From assembly GCA_015256945.1 (NCBI GenBank), contig JABZLB010000011.1:1-64000 (forward strand): a stretch of DNA of 64,000 nucleotides, in the 5' to 3' direction. The notes under the pieces are model-generated. The model worked only from the letters and a program-made list of their open reading frames with translations. It had not been told where the DNA came from and searched no databases. This stretch comes from Prevotellaceae bacterium (GTDB lineage Bacteria; Bacteroidota; Bacteroidia; Bacteroidales; Bacteroidaceae). Made by a program: the position numbers and the translations under genes. How positions within the stretch are numbered: the stretch's first letter is position 1; each line of letters opens with the position of its first letter. Positions 8,905-17,424 of this stretch are shown in pieces.

Positions 8905-10770
8905 TTATTTCATGATTTTCTTTGCATCGCCCTTGCCTGTTCTTACAATATTGATACCGTGAGACAGGGCCTGACGGCGCACTCCGTCAACAGAATATAT
9001 GGCAGCTGGTGTCTCTTTTGCCTTTGTTTCGCTGCTAACTGTTGCTATGCCATTGCTGGTTTGTTCATCGTATTTCAGGTGAGCGGTAACAGCAAGAGAT
9101 ACAGGAGAGTCGGTGTTTTTGTACCAATCAGCTTTGCCTGTGGGCTTGTTGTCCTTGTCCCACTCCTCCAGAAGATGCCACGTTGTTGTTTTTTCTCCTT
9201 CTTTTCGCAGTATACTCAGGATGGAAATATCATCACTCCCGCTGTCGGTTGCATTGTGGGGAATGCCAGATATGACAATAAAGAAGGGTGCATTAACCTT
9301 TGCAGGCTGCCCAAGAGCAAGCTTTGTGGCTACAATATTGTCCTTATCGTAAGCCAAATTCGACGCCTTGATACTGGCAGAAGCCAGTTCTGCTCCTGGT
9401 TTGCCATTGGCATCGGCCAGACAAACAGAAACCGTGATGAGCGTATCGGGTGTAACCGTTGTTATTTTATCGAAGTAAATGGATACGCTGTCAATTGTTG
9501 CAGGGGCAAGAGGCTTGTTGAAAGCCTCGGCAAATTTTGTCATTCCCATCCAGTTTGAGCCTCCATAATAGCCATACCAGCCTAAGGAAACTGTACCGAG
9601 TTTGCTGTACTCGTCGAGCCCTATATTCCAGATGTCCTGGCTTCCACCTGCCTGAATAGCCTTCACCATGAAATCGTGGCTTGTGCCTACGCTGTTATCC
9701 ACGTCGAGTGTATAGCCGTAGAGTCCTTCCTTAGTGTATGAAACGGTGGGATTTTGTTCGGTAGATGTTGCAGGATTACCGCCATTGAATGTCCATCTCC
9801 AGGCGTTAGGGAACCCCTTCGACATGTCTTTGAACTGTACAGGTGTATTTACAGGGATGAAGGTTGCTACCCATGGCGACATATATCCCGCTGTGGGCAG
9901 CCCTGCAAGAGCCGTTGGAGCCTGTGCCCTGACGGTGATGAAGCCTTCGCGTTCGGCCGTAGACGAACCGCTACTGTTGCTTACCGTAAGTTTCACCTTG
10001 TGCAAACCCATATTATTGTAGGTAACAACAGGGTTTTGTTCAGCAGATGTTGACGGTGTACCTCCTTCGAAAGTCCATGCCCAGTGGTCAGGATTTCCCG
10101 TTGAACTGTCTAAGAAATGAACTGAGTCGCCCTGGGTAATATTGATAGTAGCTGATGCTGAGGTGTCCTTTTGACGAAGTTTGAAACCATCAATCTGAAC
10201 ATAGTCCCCTTCCTTTCCTTTATATCTGAACTCGAAACGGCATGTTTTCCCCGCCCATTTATTGAGGTCGTAGGTAAACTTTACCCAGCTCGGGCCGGTA
10301 AAAGCATTGTCCTGTGACCACATGAAACCGTTGGTAAGCAATGTGGTATCTTGCTTTTCGACGTCAACAACAGACAATGTCCAGTTGGCGTTTATGAGCC
10401 AGACAGCACAGAATAGTGCATAATATTCAACCTGCGTATTGGGCTTAATCTCTATATCGGGCGATGTAGCGCGCTCGTCCTGGTAGCTTTTTGCATCATA
10501 CTTAATACTGAGTGAGTATTTGCTTGTAGGGTCAATGCTGCTGAAAGGCTGCTGTCCTTGATAAAGCGACGTTTTAAGAAAACGCCATGAATTTGATTTG
10601 TTTGTACGGGTATACTTCCACGAACTGGCAGCCTTTACGCTGTCCCAGCCCTGGCTGTAATACGTTGTCATAGCCTCGTCAGCAGTAAAAGAGGCCTGTA
10701 CCTGCGCGCTGGCGGATATACATGAAAGAAGAGTGAGCGCGAGAGCTGTAAGCAGAGATTTCTTCTTCAT
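8905..10770 (-). CDS. Secreted PKD-domain protein with C-terminal sorting-like strand
   Basis: I place the start at ATG 10770 (MKKKSLLTALALTLLSCISASA), which gives a clean signal peptide; the frame extends 28 codons upstream without a signal-like sequence. The 621-residue product has an N-terminal jelly-roll-like region (to about 200), two PKD domains (each with a WxW(T/R)F-GG core and TS(A/T)EQNP), and a C-terminal region of unknown fold. It ends with IYSVDGVRR...GINIVR...KKIMK, similar to the short C-terminal sorting-type segments of many Prevotella surface proteins. PKD domains usually mediate binding or spacing in extracellular proteins, so an adhesin or a carbohydrate/protein-binding surface protein is plausible. 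No catalytic domain is recognised. Confidence 0.7.
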   Translation of the reverse strand: MKKKSLLTALALTLLSCISASAQVQASFTADEAMTTYYSQGWDSVKAASSWKYTRTNKSNSWRFLKTSLYQGQQPFSSIDPTSKYSLSIKYDAKSYQDERATSPDIEIKPNTQVEYYALFCAVWLINANWTLSVVDVEKQDTTLLTNGFMWSQDNAFTGPSWVKFTYDLNKWAGKTCRFEFRYKGKEGDYVQIDGFKLRQKDTSASATINITQGDSVHFLDSSTGNPDHWAWTFEGGTPSTSAEQNPVVTYNNMGLHKVKLTVSNSSGSSTAEREGFITVRAQAPTALAGLPTAGYMSPWVATFIPVNTPVQFKDMSKGFPNAWRWTFNGGNPATSTEQNPTVSYTKEGLYGYTLDVDNSVGTSHDFMVKAIQAGGSQDIWNIGLDEYSKLGTVSLGWYGYYGGSNWMGMTKFAEAFNKPLAPATIDSVSIYFDKITTVTPDTLITVSVCLADANGKPGAELASASIKASNLAYDKDNIVATKLALGQPAKVNAPFFIVISGIPHNATDSGSDDISILSILRKEGEKTTTWHLLEEWDKDNKPTGKADWYKNTDSPVSLAVTAHLKYDEQTSNGIATVSSETKAKETPAAIYSVDGVRRQALSHGINIVRTGKGDAKKIMK

Positions 10771-10794
10771 AAAGGTAATGTTTTTAGAATGGAT

Positions 10795-10883
10795 TGAAAA
10801 AAAAGAGGCCTGCAAGAATAAACATACCGCTGTGCCTGTGATAAGAGTTGGCAAACTTTACGGGAAGTTTATTCCTGCAGGCC
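10795..10883 (-). terminator. Strong terminator of the BspA-like gene
   Basis: A 17-bp stem with one mismatch (10807-10823 with 10867-10883) closes a 43-base loop; on the minus strand it runs directly into TCTTTTTTTT (10795-10806). The large loop is unusual for an intrinsic terminator. Confidence 0.7.
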
Positions 10884-10906
10884 GGATTATCGGGATAATA
10901 GGGGAG

Positions 10907-12835
10907 TTACTTTACAACCACCTTGCGTGTTGTACCATCAGCATACTTAATAATTTGTATGCCTTTCTGTGCTTCGGTTACAGCCTGTCCGCTAATATTA
11001 TAGCGTGCTACAACCTTGCTTTCGGTACCGTTCTGTGCATGAACTTCCTCAACACCGGCTGTTGTGCCCTGACCGTAGCAAACAATGGTGATATGTTCGT
11101 TAACTGCTCCGGTATCGTCTTTTACAATACCGGCAGGGATATTCACGTAGTAAACCTTGCCTTTCTTTGATATAAAGGTGTCCATAAACTGGTCATAGTC
11201 GTTACCGAACACCGTAAGCGTGTTGCTTCCCTCAATCATTGCCGTCCACTGTGGGCTGCCGGAAGGTTCAATGTATGTTGCACTGTAATTGGCATCCTGA
11301 CGGATATAAACATCGGGATGTTCCTCAACGAGCTTGACAGGCTCGTTAAAGGTAATGCTAAATGAGAAGCTTACATATTTGCCCAGCGTGGTACTGTCCT
11401 TCGGCGACATATTTTTTACGGTGAGAGTACCTGTGGCTGATTCGGCAAATTTGAAGAAATCGCCCCATCCGGCTGTTGCATACGAAGCGGTAGCACCCTT
11501 TGGAACGGTGATGGTTGCAGGCGAAGCTATACCGTAGAAGGGCGCATCGTATGTTTCATAATACGACATAATTTCGGGCGCTTTGCTGCCTTGTGCTACG
11601 AAAGTAGCCAGAGAGGTACAGTTTGAGAAGGCATGTGCATAAACTTGTGTTACGCCTGAAGGTATGGTAACCTTTGTAAGTTTTTTACAACCTGCAAATA
11701 TTCCGTCGGCAATATAATAAACCGTTGAGGGTAATGTAACCTCGGTAAACTGTGTATTGGCAAATGCCTGCTCGTCGATAAAGCTGAGACGTTTGGGCCA
11801 GTTGATGCTTTTAAGCTGCGAACCCAGAAATGCACCATAGCCAATGGCAACAACGGTCTCGGGCAATGTAATGCTTTCGAGCTCGCTTCCCCAGAAAGCT
11901 CCTCCTGCAACACCGAGGCAATGGCTGTCAACTTCATACATCCTAAGTCCTTTTAACGGTGCCTGTTGCAGAACCTTATAGCCTTTGGTATACAGAACTC
12001 CGTCCTTAAGGGCGTAGGTTTGATTGGTAGGATCCAGTGTGATGGTGGTTAAAGATGTTCCTGCAAAGCAGCATTCGCCCATCTCTTCGAGCGCAGCAGG
12101 TATGTTGATTTTGGTGAGAGCCTTGTTATTTAAGAACACCTCAATACCCATTTTCTTCAATGTAGAGGGGAGCGTTACATCGGCAAGTAGCGGACAATCG
12201 TTGAAAGCTCCGTCACCGATACTGGTTAATCCGTCGTGGAAAACAACCTTTTTCAGGTTCTTACAGTGCAGAAATACGCTCTTGTCTATGGTTGTAACGG
12301 TAGAAGGTATTTCTATTTCCTGTATAGCGCTGCCATAAAAGGCTGCAGCTCCAATAACTTTAAGGCCTTCGTGAAGGGTTACTGAAGCAAGGGTAGGCCT
12401 TGTACTGCTACCAAAAAAAGCATGGTCAGAGAGGGTCTCTACCTTGGAAGGTATGTCGATTGATGTCAGCGGACATGAACTAAAAGCATACGGACCGATA
12501 TAGCGCAGGTTCTGAGGGAGCGTGACAGATGTAAATTTACAGCCTGAAAAAGCCGAATTTTTAATAGAGTCGACGGTTTCGGGTATGGTAATTGTCGATG
12601 CATCCGACCACTTACATGCACTTTCGCCTATCGAGGTTACTGTATAGTTGCGCATACCTCCATGAATAACCATATCGGGAATGTTTACAGTACCTTTAAC
12701 CTTATTGTTAAGCTGGGTAAGCTCTACTGTTGTAGGACTGGTGACGGTATAGGTAAAAGCACCGTCGGTAAACGTTTCCTGGGCATTGGCTGCCACAGTA
12801 GCGAGTGTGAAAAATGAAAGTAAAAGTTTTCTCAT
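10907..12835 (-). CDS. BspA-like leucine-rich-repeat surface protein
   Basis: A 642-residue secreted protein with signal peptide MRKLLLSFFTLATVAANA. Residues from about 60 to 430 are tandem ~23-residue Treponema-type LRR_5 repeats with the signature I-x-x-x-A-F-x-x-C and V-T-L-P-x-x-(V/L); at least a dozen can be followed. The family includes BspA of Tannerella and related adhesins that bind fibronectin and fibrinogen. After the repeats come an Ig/fibronectin-like stretch and a C-terminal segment (ARYNISGQAV...GIQIIKYADG...KVVVK) resembling the sorting-like end of the neighbouring PKD protein. Transcribed toward, and terminated before, the PKD gene. The exact ligand is unknown. Confidence 0.85.
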   Translation of the reverse strand: MRKLLLSFFTLATVAANAQETFTDGAFTYTVTSPTTVELTQLNNKVKGTVNIPDMVIHGGMRNYTVTSIGESACKWSDASTITIPETVDSIKNSAFSGCKFTSVTLPQNLRYIGPYAFSSCPLTSIDIPSKVETLSDHAFFGSSTRPTLASVTLHEGLKVIGAAAFYGSAIQEIEIPSTVTTIDKSVFLHCKNLKKVVFHDGLTSIGDGAFNDCPLLADVTLPSTLKKMGIEVFLNNKALTKINIPAALEEMGECCFAGTSLTTITLDPTNQTYALKDGVLYTKGYKVLQQAPLKGLRMYEVDSHCLGVAGGAFWGSELESITLPETVVAIGYGAFLGSQLKSINWPKRLSFIDEQAFANTQFTEVTLPSTVYYIADGIFAGCKKLTKVTIPSGVTQVYAHAFSNCTSLATFVAQGSKAPEIMSYYETYDAPFYGIASPATITVPKGATASYATAGWGDFFKFAESATGTLTVKNMSPKDSTTLGKYVSFSFSITFNEPVKLVEEHPDVYIRQDANYSATYIEPSGSPQWTAMIEGSNTLTVFGNDYDQFMDTFISKKGKVYYVNIPAGIVKDDTGAVNEHITIVCYGQGTTAGVEEVHAQNGTESKVVARYNISGQAVTEAQKGIQIIKYADGTTRKVVVK

Positions 12836-12896
12836 AAAGTAGTATTTATTGTTGGTATCTGTTTTAGATGTAAATATTATACATCTGAATAGGCTG

Positions 12897-12904
12897 CAAA
12901 TATA
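12897..12904 (-). promoter_or_regulatory. -7 box of the BspA-like gene
   Basis: CAAATATA on the plus strand reads TATATTTG on the minus strand, 62 bases upstream of the ATG. A 7-bp hairpin (12866-12872 with 12880-12886) lies in the resulting leader. No clear -33 box. Confidence 0.45.
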
Positions 12905-13114
12905 ACAAAATTTTAATGATTGAAATAAAAAACGAGCAAAAAGTTTAAATATTTAAGTAAAATGAGTCAGATATGAATAAAATCAGCATATATAATAACA
13001 TCTGTATGTTGTGGCCAGACAGGGTGGCATATTAGGACGCAAAGGTATTGCATATATGATAATTTTCAAAGAAAATACAACTGTATGGTTTGTGGATTGA
13101 GGTAAAAAAGGTTG

Positions 13115-13206
13115 TTGTTCGACGGCCGTCAACAGCACTGCTGACAGCCGTCGAATAATGCGTATGACGACCGCCGTACACGCTGTTGACGGCCGTCGAA
13201 CCATGA
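13115..13206 (+). repeat. 92-bp double-palindrome intergenic repeat, copy 1
   Basis: First of four equal-length copies. Its ends form a perfect 20-bp inverted repeat, GTTCGACGGCCGTCAACAGC at 13117-13136 against its complement at 13182-13201. It is made of two half-units separated by ATAATGCGTATGACGA. In the second half-unit the 18-base core (13173-13190) is the reverse complement of the core at the same place in copy 3. Confidence 0.85.
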
Positions 13207-13287
13207 ACATTGTTATTATATCGGCCTGCCAAATGGTTTAAACCTGTTGGCAACAAGGATGTAATGCTATGGGGAAACAAGGCAAAA

Positions 13288-13334
13288 GCCAAATGAAAAA
13301 CAAAAGCCATACGGAAGTTTTCTCCGTATGGCTT
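13288..13334 (-). terminator. Terminator of the gpx-trxB operon
   Basis: A perfect 12-bp stem (13304-13315 with 13323-13334, 7-base loop); on the minus strand it is followed by TTTGTTTTTCATTT. It lies 27 bases past the trxB stop. Confidence 0.75.
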
Positions 13335-13361
13335 ATTATAAAAATGTGCAGAGGTATGTTG

Positions 13362-14294
13362 TTACATATCCTGTAAGTATCGTTCAGCTTCCAATGCTGC
13401 CTTGCATCCACTGCCTGCTGCAACAACTGCCTGGCGGTAAGTGGGGTCGGAACAGTCGCCTGCTGCAAACACTCCGCTTACATTTGTTCGCGGCGTATCG
13501 CCCTCAACCTTGATATATCCCGTTTCGTCCATGTCGAGCTTGCCGCGGAAAAGATCGGTGTTGGGCTTGTGACCGATAGCCAGGAAGAAGCCATCGATGG
13601 GCAGATTATACTGTTTTTCATCGGCCTCGCCTTTACGATATACCAGGTGTGCGCCCTCAACGCCTTTCTCTCCATACAAGCCAAGTGTGTTGGTTTCGAA
13701 GAGAATCTCGATCTTTGTGTTCTCTTTTACGCGACGTTGCATAATATCTGACGCGCGCAGATAAGGCTTACGCACAATCATGTACACCTTTTCGCACAGG
13801 CCTGCCAGATAACTTGCCTCCTCGCATGCGGTATCGCCACCACCCACAACAGCAACAACCTTTTTACGAAAAAAGAAGCCGTCGCACGTTGCACAGGCCG
13901 AAACGCCCTGTCCTTTATACTTTTCTTCATCGGGCAAACCGAGGTATTTTGCTGAGGCTCCCGTTGCAATGATAAGGGTATCGCATGTAAGGCGGGTACC
14001 GTTGTCGATGGTAACGGTGTAGGGCTTTTGGCCAAGGTCGACGTCTGTAACAATGCCATCGCGTACGTCGGCACCGAAACGTTCGGCCTGCTGGCGCAGT
14101 TCCATCATCATCTGGTTGGCATCAACGCCGTCGGGATAGCCGGGAAAGTTCTCAACAATGGTTGTGGTGGTAAGCTGTCCGCCTGCCTGAAGTCCGCAGT
14201 AAAGAACGGGATTCAGGTTAGCCCGCCCCGCATAGAGGGCGGCTGTATATCCTGCAGGACCGCTGCCTATGATTAAACATCGGGTGTGTTCCAT
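13362..14294 (-). CDS. trxB: Thioredoxin-disulfide reductase
   Basis: A 310-residue flavoprotein that passes electrons from NADPH through FAD to thioredoxin. It shows the FAD-binding GSGPAG at residues 10-15, the redox-active CATC at 134-137, the NADPH-binding GGGDTA a little later, and the C-terminal FAD motif FAAGDCSD. Length and order match the bacterial low-molecular-weight type. It lies five bases behind the glutathione peroxidase gene in the same direction, so they form an operon; in bacteria without glutathione such peroxidases are normally served by thioredoxin, which fits this pairing. Confidence 0.95.
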   Translation of the reverse strand: MEHTRCLIIGSGPAGYTAALYAGRANLNPVLYCGLQAGGQLTTTTIVENFPGYPDGVDANQMMMELRQQAERFGADVRDGIVTDVDLGQKPYTVTIDNGTRLTCDTLIIATGASAKYLGLPDEEKYKGQGVSACATCDGFFFRKKVVAVVGGGDTACEEASYLAGLCEKVYMIVRKPYLRASDIMQRRVKENTKIEILFETNTLGLYGEKGVEGAHLVYRKGEADEKQYNLPIDGFFLAIGHKPNTDLFRGKLDMDETGYIKVEGDTPRTNVSGVFAAGDCSDPTYRQAVVAAGSGCKAALEAERYLQDM

Positions 14295-14299
14295 AAGTT

Positions 14300-14854
14300 T
14301 TATTCGGCTAAAAGCTTTTCAATGTCGGCTGCTACGTGCTCAATTTTTTCGGTTGGCTCATAGCGTTTCACAACCTGTCCCTTCTTATTGATAAGGAATT
14401 TGGTAAAGTTCCACTTGATTTCAGAACTTTCACGCCAGTTGGGATCGGCCTTGTCGAACATGTCTACAAGGATAGGGGCAATCTTGTTACTCATATCAAA
14501 GCCTGCGAAACCTTTCTGCTCCTTGAGGAATTTGTATAATGGGTCGGCATCTTCACCATTAACTTTGAGCTTCTTGAACTGAGAAAATTCGGTACCGTAC
14601 GTCAGTTTGCAGAACTCGTGAATGGCTTCATCGGTGCCCGGTGCCTGCTGACCGAACTGGTTACACGGGAAATCGAGAATTTCAAAACCCTGTGCATGAT
14701 ATTTCTTATAAAGATTTTCGAGTTCGGTATAGGTTGGAGTAAAGCCGCATTTAGTAGCTGTATTGACAATGAGAAGAACTTCGTTGGCATACTCTTTCAG
14801 TGATACATCGTTTCCTTTACGGTCTTTTACCGTAAAATCATAAACTGTTTTCAT
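14300..14854 (-). CDS. Glutathione peroxidase family (thioredoxin-type) peroxidase
   Basis: A 184-residue GPx-family protein that reduces hydrogen peroxide or organic hydroperoxides in the cytoplasm. The catalytic site is NTATKCGFTP with a cysteine at residue 36 in place of selenocysteine; the partner Gln is in CNQFGQQAPGT and the Trp in WNFTKFL. No signal peptide. It is the first gene of the operon with trxB, which is the likely electron source through thioredoxin. A -7 box lies at 14900-14907. Confidence 0.92.
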   Translation of the reverse strand: MKTVYDFTVKDRKGNDVSLKEYANEVLLIVNTATKCGFTPTYTELENLYKKYHAQGFEILDFPCNQFGQQAPGTDEAIHEFCKLTYGTEFSQFKKLKVNGEDADPLYKFLKEQKGFAGFDMSNKIAPILVDMFDKADPNWRESSEIKWNFTKFLINKKGQVVKRYEPTEKIEHVAADIEKLLAE

Positions 14855-14899
14855 GTTTGATATCTATTTTATCGAGTTAATATTAAATTGTAACTTTTG

Positions 14900-14907
14900 C
14901 AAAAATA
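14900..14907 (-). promoter_or_regulatory. -7 box of the gpx-trxB operon
   Basis: CAAAAATA on the plus strand reads TATTTTTG on the minus strand, 46 bases before the ATG of the peroxidase gene. No clear -33 element. Confidence 0.45.
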
Positions 14908-15021
14908 CGAAAAAAAGGTCCCGAGGTACGCATGTAGATGTTGCTTTTTAAGGCTTTTAATGTTATTTAGGGATTTCCTCCTTGTCAATAGGGGAAAACC
15001 AAAAAGGAATAGGAATTTTAC

Positions 15022-15053
15022 GTTGTCTTTATCTGATAAACGCCGTATATTTG
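15022..15053 (+). promoter_or_regulatory. Promoter of the small lipoprotein gene
   Basis: GTTG at 15022-15025, a 20-base spacer and TATATTTG at 15046-15053. The next in-frame ATG, at 15092, fits a leader of about 30 bases, which rules out the longer frame that begins at 14897. Confidence 0.6.
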
Positions 15054-15091
15054 CACCAGAATTAAACAAAAACGATATAAAACGCGAAGTT

Positions 15092-15814
15092 ATGAGAACA
15101 ATAAAAACTTTTATAGCTGCTGGTTTACTATTGGCTGTGCCCGTTATTTTCTCGAGTTGTTATAACGATCCCTGGGACGATGGTGACCCCTGGTATGGTA
15201 CTGACGAGCCGTGGTGGTATGGGTATGACCGCGACAACAATTATAATTGGAACGATTATAACTATAATAACGGTGGACAAAGCTCGGGACAAACCCTCCT
15301 TAACGAGGCTGAGATGCTGGCTGGCGAATGGGACGGAACAATGGTTTACACCAATGGTGATACTGGAAATAAGGTCCGTTTCAATACCAATATGACATTT
15401 TCGCGTAATGGCAGTAACGCTATTAAGGGTACAGGAACGGAGATAGATTACCTTACTGACGCACAAGGAAACGTAACTCAGCAAAACCAGCCATTGAAAT
15501 TTAACTGGTATATTGACGAGCGTACGGGGGATATTCATGTGAAATACCTCACCCAGAATGCAACAACATTTGTAATGGACAGGAGCGCAAGCACGCACGG
15601 TTTTTATCTTGACGTGCAGAACGGTATGTTTAACGGCTATATGATAGGGACAAACAACCCTGATATGATTCAGTTTGAGCTGCGCAGGGTTACAAATAAT
15701 AACGCAAAGGCTGCACCTTTTGCACAAGTAGCAAAGAAGCCGGTTATTGTTGTCGGCGAGAATATCATCGAAAAGGTGAGAGGTGGAAGCTGGAATTTAC
15801 CAACACGAAGATAA
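15092..15814 (+). CDS. Putative lipoprotein, unknown function
   Basis: With the start at ATG 15092 the product has 240 residues and a lipoprotein signal (MRTIKTFIAAGLLLAVPVIF, then SSC as lipobox). The mature N-terminus is very rich in Trp, Tyr, Asp and Asn (DPWDDGDPWYGTDEPWWYG, then NYNWNDYNYNN). The rest has the pattern of a small lipocalin-like or DUF-type beta-barrel, beginning LAGEWDGTMVYTNG. No enzyme motif is visible. It stands alone between a promoter and a terminator. The aromatic/acidic stretch could bind sugars, metals or simply act as a spacer; that is open. Confidence 0.6.
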   Translation: MRTIKTFIAAGLLLAVPVIFSSCYNDPWDDGDPWYGTDEPWWYGYDRDNNYNWNDYNYNNGGQSSGQTLLNEAEMLAGEWDGTMVYTNGDTGNKVRFNTNMTFSRNGSNAIKGTGTEIDYLTDAQGNVTQQNQPLKFNWYIDERTGDIHVKYLTQNATTFVMDRSASTHGFYLDVQNGMFNGYMIGTNNPDMIQFELRRVTNNNAKAAPFAQVAKKPVIVVGENIIEKVRGGSWNLPTRR

Positions 15815-15870
15815 GGTAAGAGAAGTCTGTCGGCCTTAAATGACAGACAAGTAATTTAGGATAACGAAGA

Positions 15871-15910
15871 AAGGTAAGGCGTCATCGGATGCCTTACCTT
15901 TTCTTTTGTT
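15871..15910 (+). terminator. Terminator between lipoprotein and endonuclease genes (bidirectional)
   Basis: AAGGTAAGGC (15871-15880) pairs with GCCTTACCTT (15891-15900), followed by TTCTTTTG. Preceded by a small hairpin (15825-15831 with 15842-15848). It can serve both converging genes. Confidence 0.7.
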
Positions 15911-15918
15911 TGGGGAAT

Positions 15919-16902
15919 TTATCGTAATCCCCATGCCATGGGGTCGCACTGGGTTTCCATTTTTGCCTCATCAGCATTGGGAACATTGCAGAAAAAGTCG
16001 ACTCCTGTACGCTTTTCCAGTTGGTCAATGGATATGGCGAACTGGGCTAAATTGCCTTCATTGCTGTTGCGATAAGCGAACTGGTCAATCCATAACGCAA
16101 TAGCGTAATACTTTCCACGTGTGCGGTAGAACATGGCTGTGTAAAAATAGCGTGGAATTACCAGCCCGTTTTCTAACTTATGATATACAAGATTATAGCC
16201 GTTATAAGTGCCGTTATCGATTGTTCCGCCCTTAACAACGTACAGCGTATCGCAATATCGTGACGCTGCTGTTCGCACGGCTTTTTCGATATTGGCCCAG
16301 ACACCACTGTTAAACGGACCGAACATGGGGGTCATATTGCTCATATAGAATGTCTGGTATTGCGATTCGCTGTCGCAACGGCGGTCGGCAGACGGGCATA
16401 AATGGCCGTGATCGTAGCTCCCATTGTCGTTAGTGAACCAGTCATAATCCCATTGAAGAGAGCTGGGTATGAGCGGATCGAAGGGATATTGCACTTCGCC
16501 TCGGTTGCGGTCGGCTGTATAACGCGGAACATGATTGCGCATAAGGCTGGATGTTAAAATATAAGCGCTCCAGCGCGGGCCCTTCTGTACGTCGTCCCAT
16601 TCAGTCATATAATTAATGCCATAACTGGCTACTTTATGAATCAACACACGCGAAGTGCTGCCGTGTAACGCCGGAACTTCCAGACGTCCATATTCAGGAA
16701 AGCTCGTGATAGGGTTGGAATTGTCGTGCTTTGTGTCATCGGTGAAGCCGGCATTCTCATTAGAAGTGTTTCCTCCTGTGTTGGAATTGCCGTTGTTTAC
16801 TGTATTGGAGGGATGAGTTCCTGATGATGAAGAATCGTCCCCCGAGGAGCAGGCCGAGAGCGATAAGGCAATAACGACGAATAAAAAATATAATTTTCTC
16901 AT
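15919..16902 (-). CDS. Secreted DNA/RNA non-specific endonuclease (NucA/NUC1 family), lipoprotein
   Basis: The start at ATG 16902 gives a lipoprotein signal (MRKLYFLFVVIALSLSAC, Cys at 18) and a 327-residue protein; 27 extra codons upstream do not look like a signal. After a Ser/Asn/Gly-rich linker comes the endonuclease domain, with the active-site segment YDHGHLCPSADRR and the Mg-binding SNMTPMFGPFNSGVWANIE. The catalytic motif is DHGH where most relatives have DRGH; the general-base His is kept. The enzyme should degrade DNA and RNA at the cell surface. It lies downstream of rpmE2 and the receptor/OB-lipoprotein genes, all in one direction, but a terminator (16948-17002) separates it from rpmE2. 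Confidence 0.88.
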   Translation of the reverse strand: MRKLYFLFVVIALSLSACSSGDDSSSSGTHPSNTVNNGNSNTGGNTSNENAGFTDDTKHDNSNPITSFPEYGRLEVPALHGSTSRVLIHKVASYGINYMTEWDDVQKGPRWSAYILTSSLMRNHVPRYTADRNRGEVQYPFDPLIPSSLQWDYDWFTNDNGSYDHGHLCPSADRRCDSESQYQTFYMSNMTPMFGPFNSGVWANIEKAVRTAASRYCDTLYVVKGGTIDNGTYNGYNLVYHKLENGLVIPRYFYTAMFYRTRGKYYAIALWIDQFAYRNSNEGNLAQFAISIDQLEKRTGVDFFCNVPNADEAKMETQCDPMAWGLR

Positions 16903-16947
16903 TGTATTCGTACTTTCCTGATACAATAACATCAGGATAAAGACAGG

Positions 16948-17002
16948 TGAAAAAAGCAGAAGTGCGATGGAACGCATATGCAACTACGTTCTACCGCACT
17001 TC
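16948..17002 (-). terminator. Terminator of rpmE2
   Basis: A 16-bp stem with two G-U pairs (16959-16974 with 16987-17002); read on the minus strand it ends in CTGCTTTTTTC. Confidence 0.7.
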
Positions 17003-17039
17003 AGTAAGTTCCTTATAATATATGTAAGAAGGTATCTGT

Positions 17040-17291
17040 TTACTTATTCAGTTTACCGTAACGGTTCATGAATCGGTCAACGCGACCAGCAGTATCGACA
17101 AGCTTACTCTTACCCGTGTAGAAAGGATGAGAGGTGCTTGAGATTTCGACTTTTACCAGAGGATAAGACTCTCCTTCAAATTCCACCGTATCAGATGTCT
17201 TGCAAGTAGACTTTGTAAGGAACATATCGCCGTTGGACATATCCTTAAATACGACGGGACGATAGTTTTCTGGATGAATACCTTTTTTCAT
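17040..17291 (-). CDS. rpmE2: 50S ribosomal protein L31, type B
   Basis: An 83-residue L31 of the zinc-free B type: MKKGIHPENYRPVVFKD at the start, EISSTSHPFYTGK in the middle, and RVDRFMNRYG at the end, with no CxxC pair. In organisms with both types the B form replaces the zinc form under zinc limitation; in Bacteroidota the B form is commonly the only one. It has its own promoter and terminator although it lies inside the group of secreted nuclease genes, so its position there may be accidental. Confidence 0.95.
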   Translation of the reverse strand: MKKGIHPENYRPVVFKDMSNGDMFLTKSTCKTSDTVEFEGESYPLVKVEISSTSHPFYTGKSKLVDTAGRVDRFMNRYGKLNK

Positions 17292-17342
17292 TTTATTCTT
17301 GTTTTTAATAATAATAATCTATGCTATAAATAATTAGCGGGT

Positions 17343-17375
17343 GCAAAATTACGAAGAATTATGCAACCCGCCAAA
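17343..17375 (-). promoter_or_regulatory. Promoter of rpmE2
   Basis: On the minus strand TTTG (17372-17375), 21 bases, then TAATTTTG (17343-17350), about 50 bases before the ATG. Confidence 0.5.
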
Positions 17376-17424
17376 TGTTTTATATAGTTTTTAAGCCTTA
17401 TAACGGCTATATTCAATATTGTAA

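Larger units (their letters stand above)
12836..13361. other. Intergenic region: promoter, 92-bp repeat and trxB terminator
   Basis: Non-coding. It carries the BspA -7 box (12897-12904), repeat copy 1 (13115-13206) and the trxB terminator (13288-13334). Short frames reading through the repeat are artefacts of its GC-rich palindromes. Confidence 0.7.

Noticed and set aside
13115..13206. A CRISPR array
   Set aside because: There are only two half-units per site, no equal-length unique spacers, and no cas genes in the window.
14300..14854. A selenocysteine codon in the glutathione peroxidase
   Set aside because: The catalytic position is an ordinary cysteine (residue 36) and the frame has no internal TGA.
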